A DNA stretch of 17,295 bases. Origin: Trichomonas tenax (lineage: Eukaryota > Parabasalia > Trichomonadida > Trichomonadidae). A program made the position numbers and the translations under genes. Positions 7,472 through 16,397 of the stretch are shown in pieces (the first letter of the stretch is position 1; each line of letters opens with the position of its first letter). The stretch spans positions 1-17,295 of the forward strand of contig JALKBU010001072.1 of the NCBI GenBank assembly GCA_023091735.1. The letters run 5' to 3'. Under the pieces are notes generated by a model that saw nothing but the letters and a program-made list of their open reading frames with translations, did no database searches and was not told the origin of the DNA.

Positions 7472-8959
7472 ATCGTCAGCTTCCTTCGATGCATTTAAGT
7501 TTGTCGACGATGAAATCAAAAGGTCTGGATCGTTTGCAAGCCTCATTACCTCTGAGTGCAGTGCTCTTTGGTGTGATTGTGCATCGAGTTCTGATCTTGT
7601 TTGCTTCGTACGCCCAACAGAAGCTTTTCTTGCTTCTCTCATCAACGAATCTGATCTTCTCATGTTTGTCAAGGCCTGTATTCTTATGCTGTCCTTGTCC
7701 ACGACTTCTTTTTCTCCTTCTGTGTCGCCGAATGCATTCTGCATTGACCTCGATGTTGTATCGATGCCATTGCCCCAATCGTGTATCCATTGTTCCATGA
7801 ACTGCCTCTCATCGGTGAGCTTAAGTCTCTTTCCTTCGAGTCTGATCTGCTTCATTTGTGTATCGAGTGCGACTGCAGCCTTTGCTGTTTCTATTCTCTC
7901 CTCGTCCGCCTTTGCACGATGGAGCTGTTCGATAGTGTCAAATGTCTGTTTCTTGCGAGCTTTGACCTTCTCTGCTTCGTCTGCAGCTCTTCTCTCTTCT
8001 GTGAGTTGCTTCTGAAGGTTTGCAAGTTTGTCGTGGTCTGACTGCAACGTTCTGAGGACAACAGCATCTGTAGAAGCTTCTATGATTGGATATTGGCTTT
8101 TCTCAAGCGGCTGGAATTGATGGGACGTAAAAAGAGAGTTTGGAACATTCTTCCAGATATCCTGAGCGATAGCAACGAGTTTCTTCACGTTTGCTGGGCG
8201 CCTGGTTGAGTGGAATGTCGCGTGATCAAGGCGGAGCTGCGCGCTGTTGACTTCGAGCCACGCAACAACGAGAAACTCGAAGAATTGTGGATTGGATGAA
8301 AAAACAACATCCATTAAATCAAACCATGACTGATCGTAAAGAATCTCTGCGAAACAGCTGCGGTAGACGGGCCATGCAGCGAATCCAGTTCCCAGAGCTT
8401 CGCGAAGCGGTAAATCTCTGTCAGCAAGAATTGCGTCGATTCTCGAGATAACATCCGGTGGTGGTCCAGGAACGACGGAGATCCACTCTGAAAAGTAGTT
8501 TGTGAGGAAAGTTACGACGACTTCAAAGCAAAAAAGAAGGTCTTTGCCGAAAGCAATCACGATTTTATCAACGAAAGGAGGAAGCCAGTCGCAGTTGATA
8601 AGCGGGGCATGCCAGTGGATGAGAGCGTTGAAAATGGTCAAACATTTTGGACTGCAGCCTTTTGCTGAGCATAATTTTCTCGCTTGTGGAAGTTGTGCTT
8701 TATTACAGTAAAATTGGAATGCTTCCTTATTTTTTGGAAGTTGCAAAATAAATTCCCAAATAGATTTGCGAAAATCTGCAGGATAACAGTTAAATTTCGA
8801 TAAGATTGCTTTGAGTTTTTGTGAATTTATCTCTATTGGTGGCTCATTCTTCGGGCCGAGATATATAAGTCCTGATGGCGCCTGGTGAACACTTGATAAA
8901 GCATCGTACATCAGACAAAAATCTTGATTTAAAAAAACTGTACGTTTAGAAAACTTCAT
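7469..8959 (-). CDS. TBC1D31-like TBC domain and coiled-coil protein
   Basis: A 496-residue protein starting MKFSKRTVF at the ATG at 8959; the open frame upstream offers only a GTG. Residues about 55-240 form a TBC domain best matching TBC1D31/WDR67: FRKSIWEFILQLPKNKEAF (63-81), then NALIHWHAPL (111-120), FCFEVVVTFLTNYFSEWI (143-160) and AAWPVYRSCFAEIL (194-207). SQYPIIEA (288-295) matches the family's short linker before its coiled coil, and about 305-395 is charged, heptad-rich helix. Neither the arginine-finger motif IxxDxxR nor the glutamine-finger motif YxQ is visible, so Rab-GAP activity is doubtful. Animal TBC1D31 is about twice as long and begins with a WD40 propeller, which is absent here; it localises to centriolar satellites, so a basal-body role is possible but only inferred. 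The stop TAA lies in TAAA. It is divergent from the protease gene. Confidence 0.82.
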   Translation of the reverse strand: MKFSKRTVFLNQDFCLMYDALSSVHQAPSGLIYLGPKNEPPIEINSQKLKAILSKFNCYPADFRKSIWEFILQLPKNKEAFQFYCNKAQLPQARKLCSAKGCSPKCLTIFNALIHWHAPLINCDWLPPFVDKIVIAFGKDLLFCFEVVVTFLTNYFSEWISVVPGPPPDVISRIDAILADRDLPLREALGTGFAAWPVYRSCFAEILYDQSWFDLMDVVFSSNPQFFEFLVVAWLEVNSAQLRLDHATFHSTRRPANVKKLVAIAQDIWKNVPNSLFTSHQFQPLEKSQYPIIEASTDAVVLRTLQSDHDKLANLQKQLTEERRAADEAEKVKARKKQTFDTIEQLHRAKADEERIETAKAAVALDTQMKQIRLEGKRLKLTDERQFMEQWIHDWGNGIDTTSRSMQNAFGDTEGEKEVVDKDSIRIQALTNMRRSDSLMREARKASVGRTKQTRSELDAQSHQRALHSEVMRLANDPDLLISSSTNLNASKEADD

Positions 8960-8979
8960 CACATTTTCATCTTTTTTGA
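8959..8979 (-). promoter_or_regulatory. Possible initiator and 3-codon uORF before TBC gene
   Basis: On the minus strand a TCAAAAAAG element (TCA at 8979-8977) precedes ATG AAA ATG TGA at 8970-8959. This tiny reading frame (Met-Lys-Met-stop) is out of frame with the TBC gene, and its TGA overlaps the TBC start codon by one base (TGATG). If transcription starts at the A at 8977, the first ATG met is that of the uORF, implying leaky scanning or reinitiation. Confidence 0.4.
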
Positions 8980-8983
8980 CAAA

Positions 8984-9146
8984 TTACATGGCATAAAACA
9001 ATTTACACGACAAACATATTTATGACATTTTACATAACAGAAAAGTGATTGCAGAAAACTTACATGACAAAAATGCTATTTTATGAATGTTTTACATGTT
9101 ATAAGTTATATTTCTAACATTCTACATGTCAAAAAATTAACAAGTG
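8984..9146. promoter_or_regulatory. Repeated TTACATGACAAA-like motifs in bidirectional promoter
   Basis: Variants of TTACATGACAAA recur at about 8984 (TTACATGGCATA), 9003 (TTACACGACAAA), 9030 (TTACATAACAG), 9060 (TTACATGACAAAA), 9092 (TTACATGTT) and 9120 (TCTACATGTCAAAA), followed by AAGTGACAAAC near 9141. Spacing is mostly 27-32 bp, close to three helical turns. The array fills the region between the divergent TBC and protease genes, so it may be a shared set of activator sites. The binding factor is unknown. Confidence 0.5.
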
Positions 9147-9239
9147 ACAAACAATTTTATTTTTGGAAATACGGTATCAGCAGAGTCCATATTATACGGA
9201 ATTTTTTTGTTTAGAAAAAATCTGTAAATTTATCCCAAA

Positions 9240-9247
9240 TCAAAAAA
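9240..9247 (+). promoter_or_regulatory. Possible initiator before protease gene
   Basis: TCAAAAAA starting at 9240 runs directly into the ATG at 9248, leaving a leader of about six bases if transcription starts at the A at 9242. It matches the TCAAAAA elements before the WD40 and TBC genes but has A where the published trichomonad initiator prefers a pyrimidine. Confidence 0.35.
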
Positions 9248-12200
9248 ATGGATCCAGAAGAAGGATTTGATAATTGGATCACGATTTGTAGGGATTTAAT
9301 CGACGATCTTGTGCAGTTCGAGAACCTGCTGCCAGGATTTATTCGTCTTTTCAACACAATCCTCGAAACTGGATTTTTACCCGAAGAAATCTCAGAGGAA
9401 CCAGACATATTCATCAAAAATCAGTTCCTGATAATGAAATTACTATATATCGAAAAACCAACATCAAGTCAACAGAAAGTTATAAGGAAATTTTTCGGAT
9501 ATTTGCTCAAATTGTCATTGATCGGTGTCGGATACGGCGATCAGTCTCTTATCGACTTTGCTACATATTTGATTGCAAAACAAGACTGGCCAGTGTATAA
9601 TTCGGGAAGAAGACATCTTTATACTCAGCTTTGTCAAATGTACATTGGAATGGGTGCTATGGATCATCTTCTTGAATTTATGTGCGAAAGATGCCAAAGT
9701 TTCAAATTATTTAATGATACTTTGGCAATTTATTCGATTTTATCGAAAGTTGATGAAACTTTTGACTTTGACAAAGTCCACATACCATTAATTAACGCTA
9801 CATTAAGAATTCTTGATCTATCTTGGGCTGCAAATGGATATCTTCAGCTTCCACAAGCTCTCGAGCATTTCAGAACAATGTTACCTGAAGATAAGAGTTT
9901 CGCCGAACTCCTTGTTCACAACTTGGGCCCAGTTCTCGAAAAATTCATCGTACAAAATTCATTCGATCATAGAAGAATTTTCTTGGAAGTTCTTCAAAAA
10001 TTCATCAACGACAAGTGGCTCGCAGAACCTACAGCATTTTTCGTCAAAAATCATCCAGACATTCTCAAGAATTTCCAGTTCCACACGCAATTTAGTGAAG
10101 CTCTCGGTGATATCTTAACAGGAATGGCAAAATACGGTCTTCTTGAGAAAGAAATCATCAGGAAAGTTTGGTCATTCCACTCATCAAGATATGACACTGA
10201 AATTGAACCATTTATCAATATGTTTGTGAAAATGGCCGAAACCGCAAAAGATGACACAATGTCAGAGCTTATCACATGCATACTCTCATCTGACAATACA
10301 ACTAAGATCTGGTTCAACACTGTTGATAAATTAATCAAAAAAGTTGGAGACAGACTCAATCTTACTGATGAGATCAACAAGATAAAGAAGACACTGTGGT
10401 CTATTGCTTTCGATCCTAATCATCCTTGCAGAAAGAACGGCAAAGAATCTTTGTTAAATATTATTGGAAATAAGGCAGATATGGAAATATTCAAAGATAT
10501 AATGCGTGAAGAAGAAAGAACAGACATCGATGCTGAAACAAGAATTTACTGCTATCGTTTAATGGAAGATATTATTGGAAAGAAACTTAAAGTTCCAGAA
10601 GATCTTTTCAAGAAGGTTGCACAGCGCTGCATTTACAATATTCGCACTACAAGACCAATTCCAGACGAATTTTTCTCATTCTTAACAAATACTTATAAGA
10701 ATCTTCGTTTGAACTTTGAAACAGAACTTCTCAACGATATTGTCTCATTGAGAAGAGAATCAGATAAAATCTATCCATTTTTGATCAGTCTTTGCGATAA
10801 TGAATTAATTGATTCAGAAGTTTTAAGCGCAATCATCAACGAAATTCCAAGAGAAGAATATGATGAAGGTTTCTATCAATTTATCGAGCGTTTCTTGGGA
10901 ATACTCAACTTCAATCAAAATGATCAAATCACGAAATTACCAATGCAGAACGAAGATATTCTTTGGAGATTTGCACTCGAAGATTCTCCAATGAGAGGCA
11001 AATTCGTTAATCTCCTTTGCGAGTTCTACGATTCGAACAATGGCGTTGAACTAACAGATCAAATGATGGTCGAACACTGGATCAAGAAATGGAGTGAATT
11101 GCAAACTGATGACACAAAGCATCTCAATTTACTCATTTCTTTCATTGACTGCATTGAAAGCAAGATTGACACTGAAGTGCAAAGCAGAATCCCAGACAAG
11201 CATGTGATCAAACTTACAGCCGTCTGCACTGAACCAGACTTCAATGTAACAATGGATGTTGGCGGTAATAACACAGTCGGCACAATCTGCGAGAAAATTG
11301 CAAAACAGAGGGAAGTCAAAGTTAGCACAATTCTTGCTTTCTACAAAGGCCAAGAGCTTCCAAGAACACAGAAGCTTAAAGATGTTGGTGCTTATGATTC
11401 TCTCAATTTGGATATCAAATACAGAACATCCAAGAAAGGAAAGAGAAGCCATAAGAGAACCTGCTGGCCAACTCTCTATCTCAAGGAAACTGATTATCCA
11501 CAGCAGTTCTACATGCGCTTGATGATGCAGAACGAGCCAATTATTTATGATATACTCAACCATTTGCAGACAGTTGAGAAGGCAAATGAGTTTTTGAAGC
11601 CACTTCTCGAAGGTTTTGACTGGAGAGGACCAGCTTTTGATGAATCAAAACCATACTTCTTCCTTTACAACTTCACAACTTTCATCAATTACTTCCTTGA
11701 TGAAAACCTGAAGCAGAAGGCAACAGACTCAACAATCAAGTTTGGCGTTGATTCATATTTCCTGAACATTCTCCAGCAGCTTAGGATGCATTATCTTACA
11801 ACACAGCCATACAGAGATATTATTTATGAAGTATTGAGGCTCTTCAGAAACTTCCAGCCAATCAATCATGATAATGTTTGCACTTTATTCTTCGAACTCC
11901 TTGATTTAGGTAAATCTTTAGATTTACTTGAAGAAGAATCAAGAATATTGTACAAAGAAATCCAGAAAACAATAGAATATCAGTTTGGCACAAAGAAACG
12001 TGCTCTCAACATTGAATTCAAGGATCTCAGCTACTTCAACATGCTTCAGCTTCCAGATCAGCGCAAGAGACAGATCGCCAAGGATGCCTTTGAAGCCATC
12101 AGAATATCACCAGAAATCTTTATCCAGACATTATCTACATTCCCAGAAATTTACAATGAATTCATCACATGCTTGAGTGATCATCTTCAGGATAATCCAA

Positions 12201-15200
12201 ATCCAGCAGTTTTCATTCAACTCACAGAAATATTCTTCGGAATGATCGAGCAATCCAGCAAGCATTTGAATATCATTCTCAAGACAATCGACAGAATGTT
12301 AATGTTCAATTTATTCCCTCAGGAATATAAGCCAAGATTGACTGAGTTTTTGATTGCAAGATTCTTCACGTATGATAATGATAGCGTTAGAAATGAAAGC
12401 TTCCATTCTGCAGTTAATTGCCTCACGAAGTTGATTGATGTCGTTGATTCAAATAATGAGAGATTGCTTCATAAGGCATTGATTTCTCATTACGATAATC
12501 TTAAGCCATTCTCATCATTCTCATCTCGTAATGATGCTTGTTTGATCTCCAGCGCTAATCGCGTTGGCTTAGTCAATCTTTCTGCAACATGTTATTTGAA
12601 CTCTTCATTGCAGCAAATTTTTGCTATACCAGCATTGAAGTCGATCATTATTAACTACAAGGGAGATAATGATGTTCTAAGAGAGCTCAGCTACATCTTT
12701 ACAAGACTCCAGTACAGCACTTGCAAGTCAGAAACAACAATAAACATGACAAAGTACTTCAAGTGGTGGGGACAGCCACTGAATACTAAAGAGCAGCAGG
12801 ATGCGGTCGAGTTTATCGATATGTTAGTCACAACACACATGATGGAGAACAAAGACATCGGAAAGAGTGTTAGAGAGCTTTGCCAAGGACGTATGAGATA
12901 CCACGTCGATGGTATGGGTGTTGATTATCACGATGACACAAGTACACAAGATTACACATGCTTAGAAGTAGAAATCACCCCAGAAACAACCAAGCTATCA
13001 GATTGCATTGAGAAGTTAACGCGCCCAAATTACTTTACAGACCAAACATCAAAGTACAACACTGAGACAATCGGTGCTATTAATGCCATCAGAAGATGCT
13101 TCATCGATAGAGCACCACCGATTTTGATTGTCCATGTCAAGAGATTCGATTATGATCACAGCAAACAGCAGAGAATCAAAATCAACACTCACCTCGAAAT
13201 TCCTCTCGAGCTTGATATTACACCGGCTGCAGAAGAGAACATGAAATGCCCAACATACAAACTCAATGGTGTCGTCGTCCACAGAGGTATCACAGCTCAG
13301 GGCGGTCACTATGTCTCTTATGTATCAAGAGGTGATGACACATGGACTCTTTTCAACGATGATGACGTTTCAGTCGTTTCTAAAGATGTCATGTTCAATG
13401 AAACTAATGGTTCTGATACATCTGTTGGCTATATTCTCTTCTATGTACATCCAGAGATCATGAAAGAAGTTGAATTAAACCCAGATCCTGATGTCAAGGC
13501 TGAAATCGATTACAAGAATGCTGAGAACAGACTTAAGACACTTTTCTTCAATGACAACTACTACGAGTTAATGACATGCTTGTCAACACTTAATTCATCT
13601 GCTTACAATGATATTTTGATGAACTTTGCTGTCAAAATGCTTCCATTCTCGCCATTCTGCAACAAATGCCAAGATTTCATAACATCAATCGTTCCGCGTG
13701 TTAATCCACTCTTTACTGATCTTTTGGATGATGACTACTTCAAGGTTTGCACATTCACTTGCCCACATGATTCATACAGAAAGGGATTCTGCAGCCTTAT
13801 CAAGGCATCATTCAGCGATCAAAATGTTGACAAAGTTTTCAACATGGCTTTCAGCCAGATTGATATTCTTCTCACAGACTCTAATCACATGGATGATACA
13901 TTCCATGTGTTATATGCTGTAATGATGTCCAATGAGCAAACAAAGGCGACATACATGCCACAAATCAAGCAAAGAGTATCGAAGTTCTTGATCGAAGACA
14001 TCAATAACTATTTGAACGACAATCCTCAAACAGGCCGCCAGTACTTCTTCTCTGGCTTGGATATGTCATATACATTACATATTTGCGCCACATTCGATGA
14101 AGTTCCAAAGGAGTTAATGAATGATGCTTATTTAGTTGACATCACAAAGTCCATTTCTACACCAGAGAGTATTGCTGAATACGTTCGCAAATTCTACTCT
14201 GAAGAAATGTTCCTCAACTTCATCAAGGCACAGTGCAGGCAATTCAGACCTCATAGATTATTCACACTATTGACCGCAGCCTGCCCAGATAAGAGCGTTC
14301 AGACGTTCTTATCAATGCAGATTCAGGCAATCAAGAGTGATGACATTGATGTTGATCGCAGCACAGCTATTGCTATTTGTGCTGCAACAGAGCCTGTTAC
14401 AAAGGATGCAATAATCAATCACAGAGATCTTTGGATCGAGAGATTCTTGTTCTCAGAAAACATCAATGTCAGAACAAATGCTGTTGCAATTATCACACAC
14501 ATTATTGGACACGAAGATTTCAAGATTCTTTCTTCGATTTCTATTAACCAGGAAATGTACCTCCAGCAACCAGTGTTCAAACCGAACGATGACATAGAGA
14601 GCATTCACATCCTTTCCAACATCTTTGCTCAGTCTTTGCTTAACCAAATCCCGACATTACTCAAGCTCTTGCAAACTGATGTTAAGGCAAAGAAACAACA
14701 GAACTTGGAAGCTAAGCCAATCAGAGCAAATGAGTTCGTTGAGCTCTTTGAGAAACTTATCAACTTCACAACTGTTCCTCTTCCTTTGGAGCAGATATCA
14801 GTACTCATCAGCCCAATCAGCCAGCTTAGTATCCAGTGCACAGCTGTTTCTAACATCTTCAAGATCTTCCTTGAACGCGAAGTACCAACATCATTGGAAA
14901 GCCTTATTGACAGCGTCAAAGGTGCTAAACTCGGCGCAAAGAAATCGCGCGGTGTTTGCGAGTTCTTAGAGAATTTCATTCCTTACATCAGAAAATTCCC
15001 ACAAATCCCTGATGAAGTCATCAATTACTTCCTTGGACAGGTTGCATTTGCAAAGCCAAAGAATATCAAGAGTATTCACCAGATGGTTGAAGATTTCTTA
15101 GTATCTTTGTGCCAGAACAAGGTCTATAACTCTCAAGTTCTTCAATATATTGACTCAAAGTTCAAGCTTTCTTGCCAACAGAACTTACCAAATGTTTGCA

Positions 15201-15385
15201 TTGCTTTGAAGACATTAGGCGAGAAGAGAGACGTCTACCAATTCTTTGTTGAGTGTGCAGATGATGCAGACAATGTGAAGACCATCGACAAAATCATCGA
15301 CTTAGTAAGAGAAACAAATGTCAAGGGCATGCGCAGACAGACATTGCTTGATGCCCTAAAAGGAAAGGATGAAGAAGAGCAGTGA
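9248..15385 (+). CDS. Giant ubiquitin-specific protease (USP9X/USP24/USP34-like)
   Basis: An intact 2045-residue cysteine deubiquitinase of peptidase family C19. Order: helical ARM/HEAT-like repeats (1 to about 645), a ubiquitin-like domain (about 650-725, with FYKGQELPRTQKLKDVGAYD), more helical repeats, the USP catalytic domain (about 1105-1410), then about 630 residues of helical repeats. The Cys box is GLVNLSATCYLNSSLQQ with nucleophile Cys1115 and oxyanion-hole Asn1110. QQDAVEF follows, and the His box is GGHYVSY with His1354. FNDDDV supplies the third catalytic residue (Asn1370, beside Asp1371), so the enzyme should be active. The zinc-ribbon CxxC pairs found in many USPs are not visible in the fingers region. 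This layout matches USP9X, USP24 and USP34, which remove ubiquitin from many cytosolic and nuclear substrates; the substrate here is unknown. The first in-frame ATG gives MDPEEGFDNW. TAAA occurs about 54 nt after the stop. Confidence 0.93.
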   Translation: MDPEEGFDNWITICRDLIDDLVQFENLLPGFIRLFNTILETGFLPEEISEEPDIFIKNQFLIMKLLYIEKPTSSQQKVIRKFFGYLLKLSLIGVGYGDQSLIDFATYLIAKQDWPVYNSGRRHLYTQLCQMYIGMGAMDHLLEFMCERCQSFKLFNDTLAIYSILSKVDETFDFDKVHIPLINATLRILDLSWAANGYLQLPQALEHFRTMLPEDKSFAELLVHNLGPVLEKFIVQNSFDHRRIFLEVLQKFINDKWLAEPTAFFVKNHPDILKNFQFHTQFSEALGDILTGMAKYGLLEKEIIRKVWSFHSSRYDTEIEPFINMFVKMAETAKDDTMSELITCILSSDNTTKIWFNTVDKLIKKVGDRLNLTDEINKIKKTLWSIAFDPNHPCRKNGKESLLNIIGNKADMEIFKDIMREEERTDIDAETRIYCYRLMEDIIGKKLKVPEDLFKKVAQRCIYNIRTTRPIPDEFFSFLTNTYKNLRLNFETELLNDIVSLRRESDKIYPFLISLCDNELIDSEVLSAIINEIPREEYDEGFYQFIERFLGILNFNQNDQITKLPMQNEDILWRFALEDSPMRGKFVNLLCEFYDSNNGVELTDQMMVEHWIKKWSELQTDDTKHLNLLISFIDCIESKIDTEVQSRIPDKHVIKLTAVCTEPDFNVTMDVGGNNTVGTICEKIAKQREVKVSTILAFYKGQELPRTQKLKDVGAYDSLNLDIKYRTSKKGKRSHKRTCWPTLYLKETDYPQQFYMRLMMQNEPIIYDILNHLQTVEKANEFLKPLLEGFDWRGPAFDESKPYFFLYNFTTFINYFLDENLKQKATDSTIKFGVDSYFLNILQQLRMHYLTTQPYRDIIYEVLRLFRNFQPINHDNVCTLFFELLDLGKSLDLLEEESRILYKEIQKTIEYQFGTKKRALNIEFKDLSYFNMLQLPDQRKRQIAKDAFEAIRISPEIFIQTLSTFPEIYNEFITCLSDHLQDNPNPAVFIQLTEIFFGMIEQSSKHLNIILKTIDRMLMFNLFPQEYKPRLTEFLIARFFTYDNDSVRNESFHSAVNCLTKLIDVVDSNNERLLHKALISHYDNLKPFSSFSSRNDACLISSANRVGLVNLSATCYLNSSLQQIFAIPALKSIIINYKGDNDVLRELSYIFTRLQYSTCKSETTINMTKYFKWWGQPLNTKEQQDAVEFIDMLVTTHMMENKDIGKSVRELCQGRMRYHVDGMGVDYHDDTSTQDYTCLEVEITPETTKLSDCIEKLTRPNYFTDQTSKYNTETIGAINAIRRCFIDRAPPILIVHVKRFDYDHSKQQRIKINTHLEIPLELDITPAAEENMKCPTYKLNGVVVHRGITAQGGHYVSYVSRGDDTWTLFNDDDVSVVSKDVMFNETNGSDTSVGYILFYVHPEIMKEVELNPDPDVKAEIDYKNAENRLKTLFFNDNYYELMTCLSTLNSSAYNDILMNFAVKMLPFSPFCNKCQDFITSIVPRVNPLFTDLLDDDYFKVCTFTCPHDSYRKGFCSLIKASFSDQNVDKVFNMAFSQIDILLTDSNHMDDTFHVLYAVMMSNEQTKATYMPQIKQRVSKFLIEDINNYLNDNPQTGRQYFFSGLDMSYTLHICATFDEVPKELMNDAYLVDITKSISTPESIAEYVRKFYSEEMFLNFIKAQCRQFRPHRLFTLLTAACPDKSVQTFLSMQIQAIKSDDIDVDRSTAIAICAATEPVTKDAIINHRDLWIERFLFSENINVRTNAVAIITHIIGHEDFKILSSISINQEMYLQQPVFKPNDDIESIHILSNIFAQSLLNQIPTLLKLLQTDVKAKKQQNLEAKPIRANEFVELFEKLINFTTVPLPLEQISVLISPISQLSIQCTAVSNIFKIFLEREVPTSLESLIDSVKGAKLGAKKSRGVCEFLENFIPYIRKFPQIPDEVINYFLGQVAFAKPKNIKSIHQMVEDFLVSLCQNKVYNSQVLQYIDSKFKLSCQQNLPNVCIALKTLGEKRDVYQFFVECADDADNVKTIDKIIDLVRETNVKGMRRQTLLDALKGKDEEEQ

Positions 15386-15928
15386 TTTCCTTCTATTATG
15401 TTATTTTCATTTATTTTTTTATATTTCAAACATAGTTTTAAAAATTATTTTTTATAATTCGACGAAACATTTATAAAGGTGGAATAGTCTTGTTGAAGAA
15501 AATCAAAAGGTTTTTTCTCAATCGCATCAATATTGAAAATAGAGGAAAGTCTATTCTGATATTGTTGAAATTTGAATTTTCATGAAGAGATTGAAATCAA
15601 ATTTTCATCGGTCAATATGATAACACAATAAACTACAATGCGCTAACTTCATATTAATAATATCCATTTATTCCAAAAGGACTTACATCTCGAGATATTG
15701 AGCATTTAATTATGCAATGATATGACAAGCTGCAATCAAAATATGGCTCCAAAACCATATTCTTATGAAAGGAAATAAGAATAGAAGCATATTATATCAG
15801 TATAGACAATGAGCGACATGCGGAAAGGCTTGGATGAATGAGAGGAGTCATCTACCTTTCTAGAAAAGTGAAAAGTATACATGTCAAAAATGTCATGTAA
15901 ACAATATAATTTTGTCAAGTAAAATTAT
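15386..15928. other. 543-bp intergenic stretch
   Basis: It starts with the 3' region of the protease gene (TAAA at 15439-15442). From 15664 to 15837 one + frame reads like worn coding sequence broken by TGA codons. ATTCTTAT (15759-15766) and ATAAGAAT (15775-15782) form an 8-bp hairpin. Near 15880-15900 there is ACATGTCAAAAATGTCATGT, resembling the motif array of the protease promoter. No intact gene is visible. Confidence 0.5.
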
Positions 15929-16086
15929 TTATTCCAATTTATAAGTAAGTCTAATTACCTTCATTTTTTCCTTCCACATTTCTTCTACCTCATCTGGAGC
16001 ATGTGTGGAAATAAATTCTGTAATTTCCTTCATGATTTGTATCTCAACATCCGTTGGTAAATGAAGATCGATAATAGTCTTCATCA

Positions 16087-16115
16087 TAACATCGCTTATA
16101 AAATAAGCGATGTTA
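16087..16115. repeat. Perfect 13-bp hairpin with 3-nt loop
   Basis: TAACATCGCTTAT at 16087-16099 is exactly complementary to ATAAGCGATGTTA at 16103-16115 with AAA as loop. This is the tightest perfect hairpin found in the window. It lies inside the coding remnant, and its left edge coincides with that frame's only early ATG. Confidence 0.85.
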
Positions 16116-16135
16116 ATAGTTTCTTTTAGTTTTTC

Positions 16136-16163
16136 TAATCCTAGAATAATTGAACTAGGATTA
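16136..16163. repeat. Perfect 9-bp hairpin
   Basis: TAATCCTAG at 16136-16144 pairs exactly with CTAGGATTA at 16155-16163 over a 10-nt loop. It is 20 bp from the 13-bp hairpin. Confidence 0.65.
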
Positions 16164-16201
16164 TATGCTAATGATCTTAACTCTTGTTCAATTTGAAAGT
16201 T

Positions 16202-16238
16202 AGCAGAGATACGTGATTCATTGATGAAGATCTCTGCT
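16202..16238. repeat. Perfect 9-bp inverted repeat
   Basis: AGCAGAGAT at 16202-16210 pairs exactly with ATCTCTGCT at 16230-16238 over a 19-nt loop. It is the third inverted repeat in 150 bp. Confidence 0.65.
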
Positions 16239-16242
16239 GAGA

Positions 16243-16330
16243 AATGAGGCAATTGATTGATTGCTGAAGATATTTGCTAAGAATGGAAGTAATTGATTGA
16301 GTGGCTATATTATCTGTTGATTGTAGAGGT
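16243..16330. repeat. Imperfect tandem repeat around AATTGATTGA
   Basis: AATTGATTGA occurs at 16251 and again at 16291, a 40-bp period, with partly similar flanks (AATGAGGC and AATGGAAGT before them). Related TTGATTG and CATTGATT pieces follow to about 16340. It looks like a decayed short tandem duplication upstream of the coding remnant. Confidence 0.35.
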
Positions 16331-16397
16331 CATTGATTTATTAATGCTTGATCTCTCCTGATTTTTAAAAGCTGTTCGTTTACTACATTAAGTAGAG

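Larger units (their letters stand above)
15929..16276 (-). pseudogene. 3' coding remnant, unknown family
   Basis: An open frame of about 115 codons follows a TAG at 16279-16277 but has no ATG until residue 56 of the run (16087). Composition and predicted helices look protein-like (SSIILGLEKLKETINIAYF, then DLHLPTDVEIQIMKEITEFI, then DEVEEMWKEKM). It ends in TAAATAA, a plausible stop plus poly(A) signal, which argues for a real gene 3' end. I do not recognise the family. Either the 5' part is lost, or a 52-residue protein starts at 16087. The frame also contains three long perfect inverted repeats, so the coding look may be partly accidental. Confidence 0.4.

Noticed and set aside
7476..8041. 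ORFs overlapping the TBC gene on both strands
   Set aside because: They are alternative-frame readings of the coiled-coil and low-complexity C-terminal part of the TBC gene, whose own frame shows clear family conservation.
4755..8959. One split TBC1D31 gene, with the WD40 gene as its missing N-terminal half
   Set aside because: The two genes are on opposite strands and convergent, each has its own start and poly(A) signal, and the WD40 protein resembles WDR6 more than the TBC1D31 propeller.
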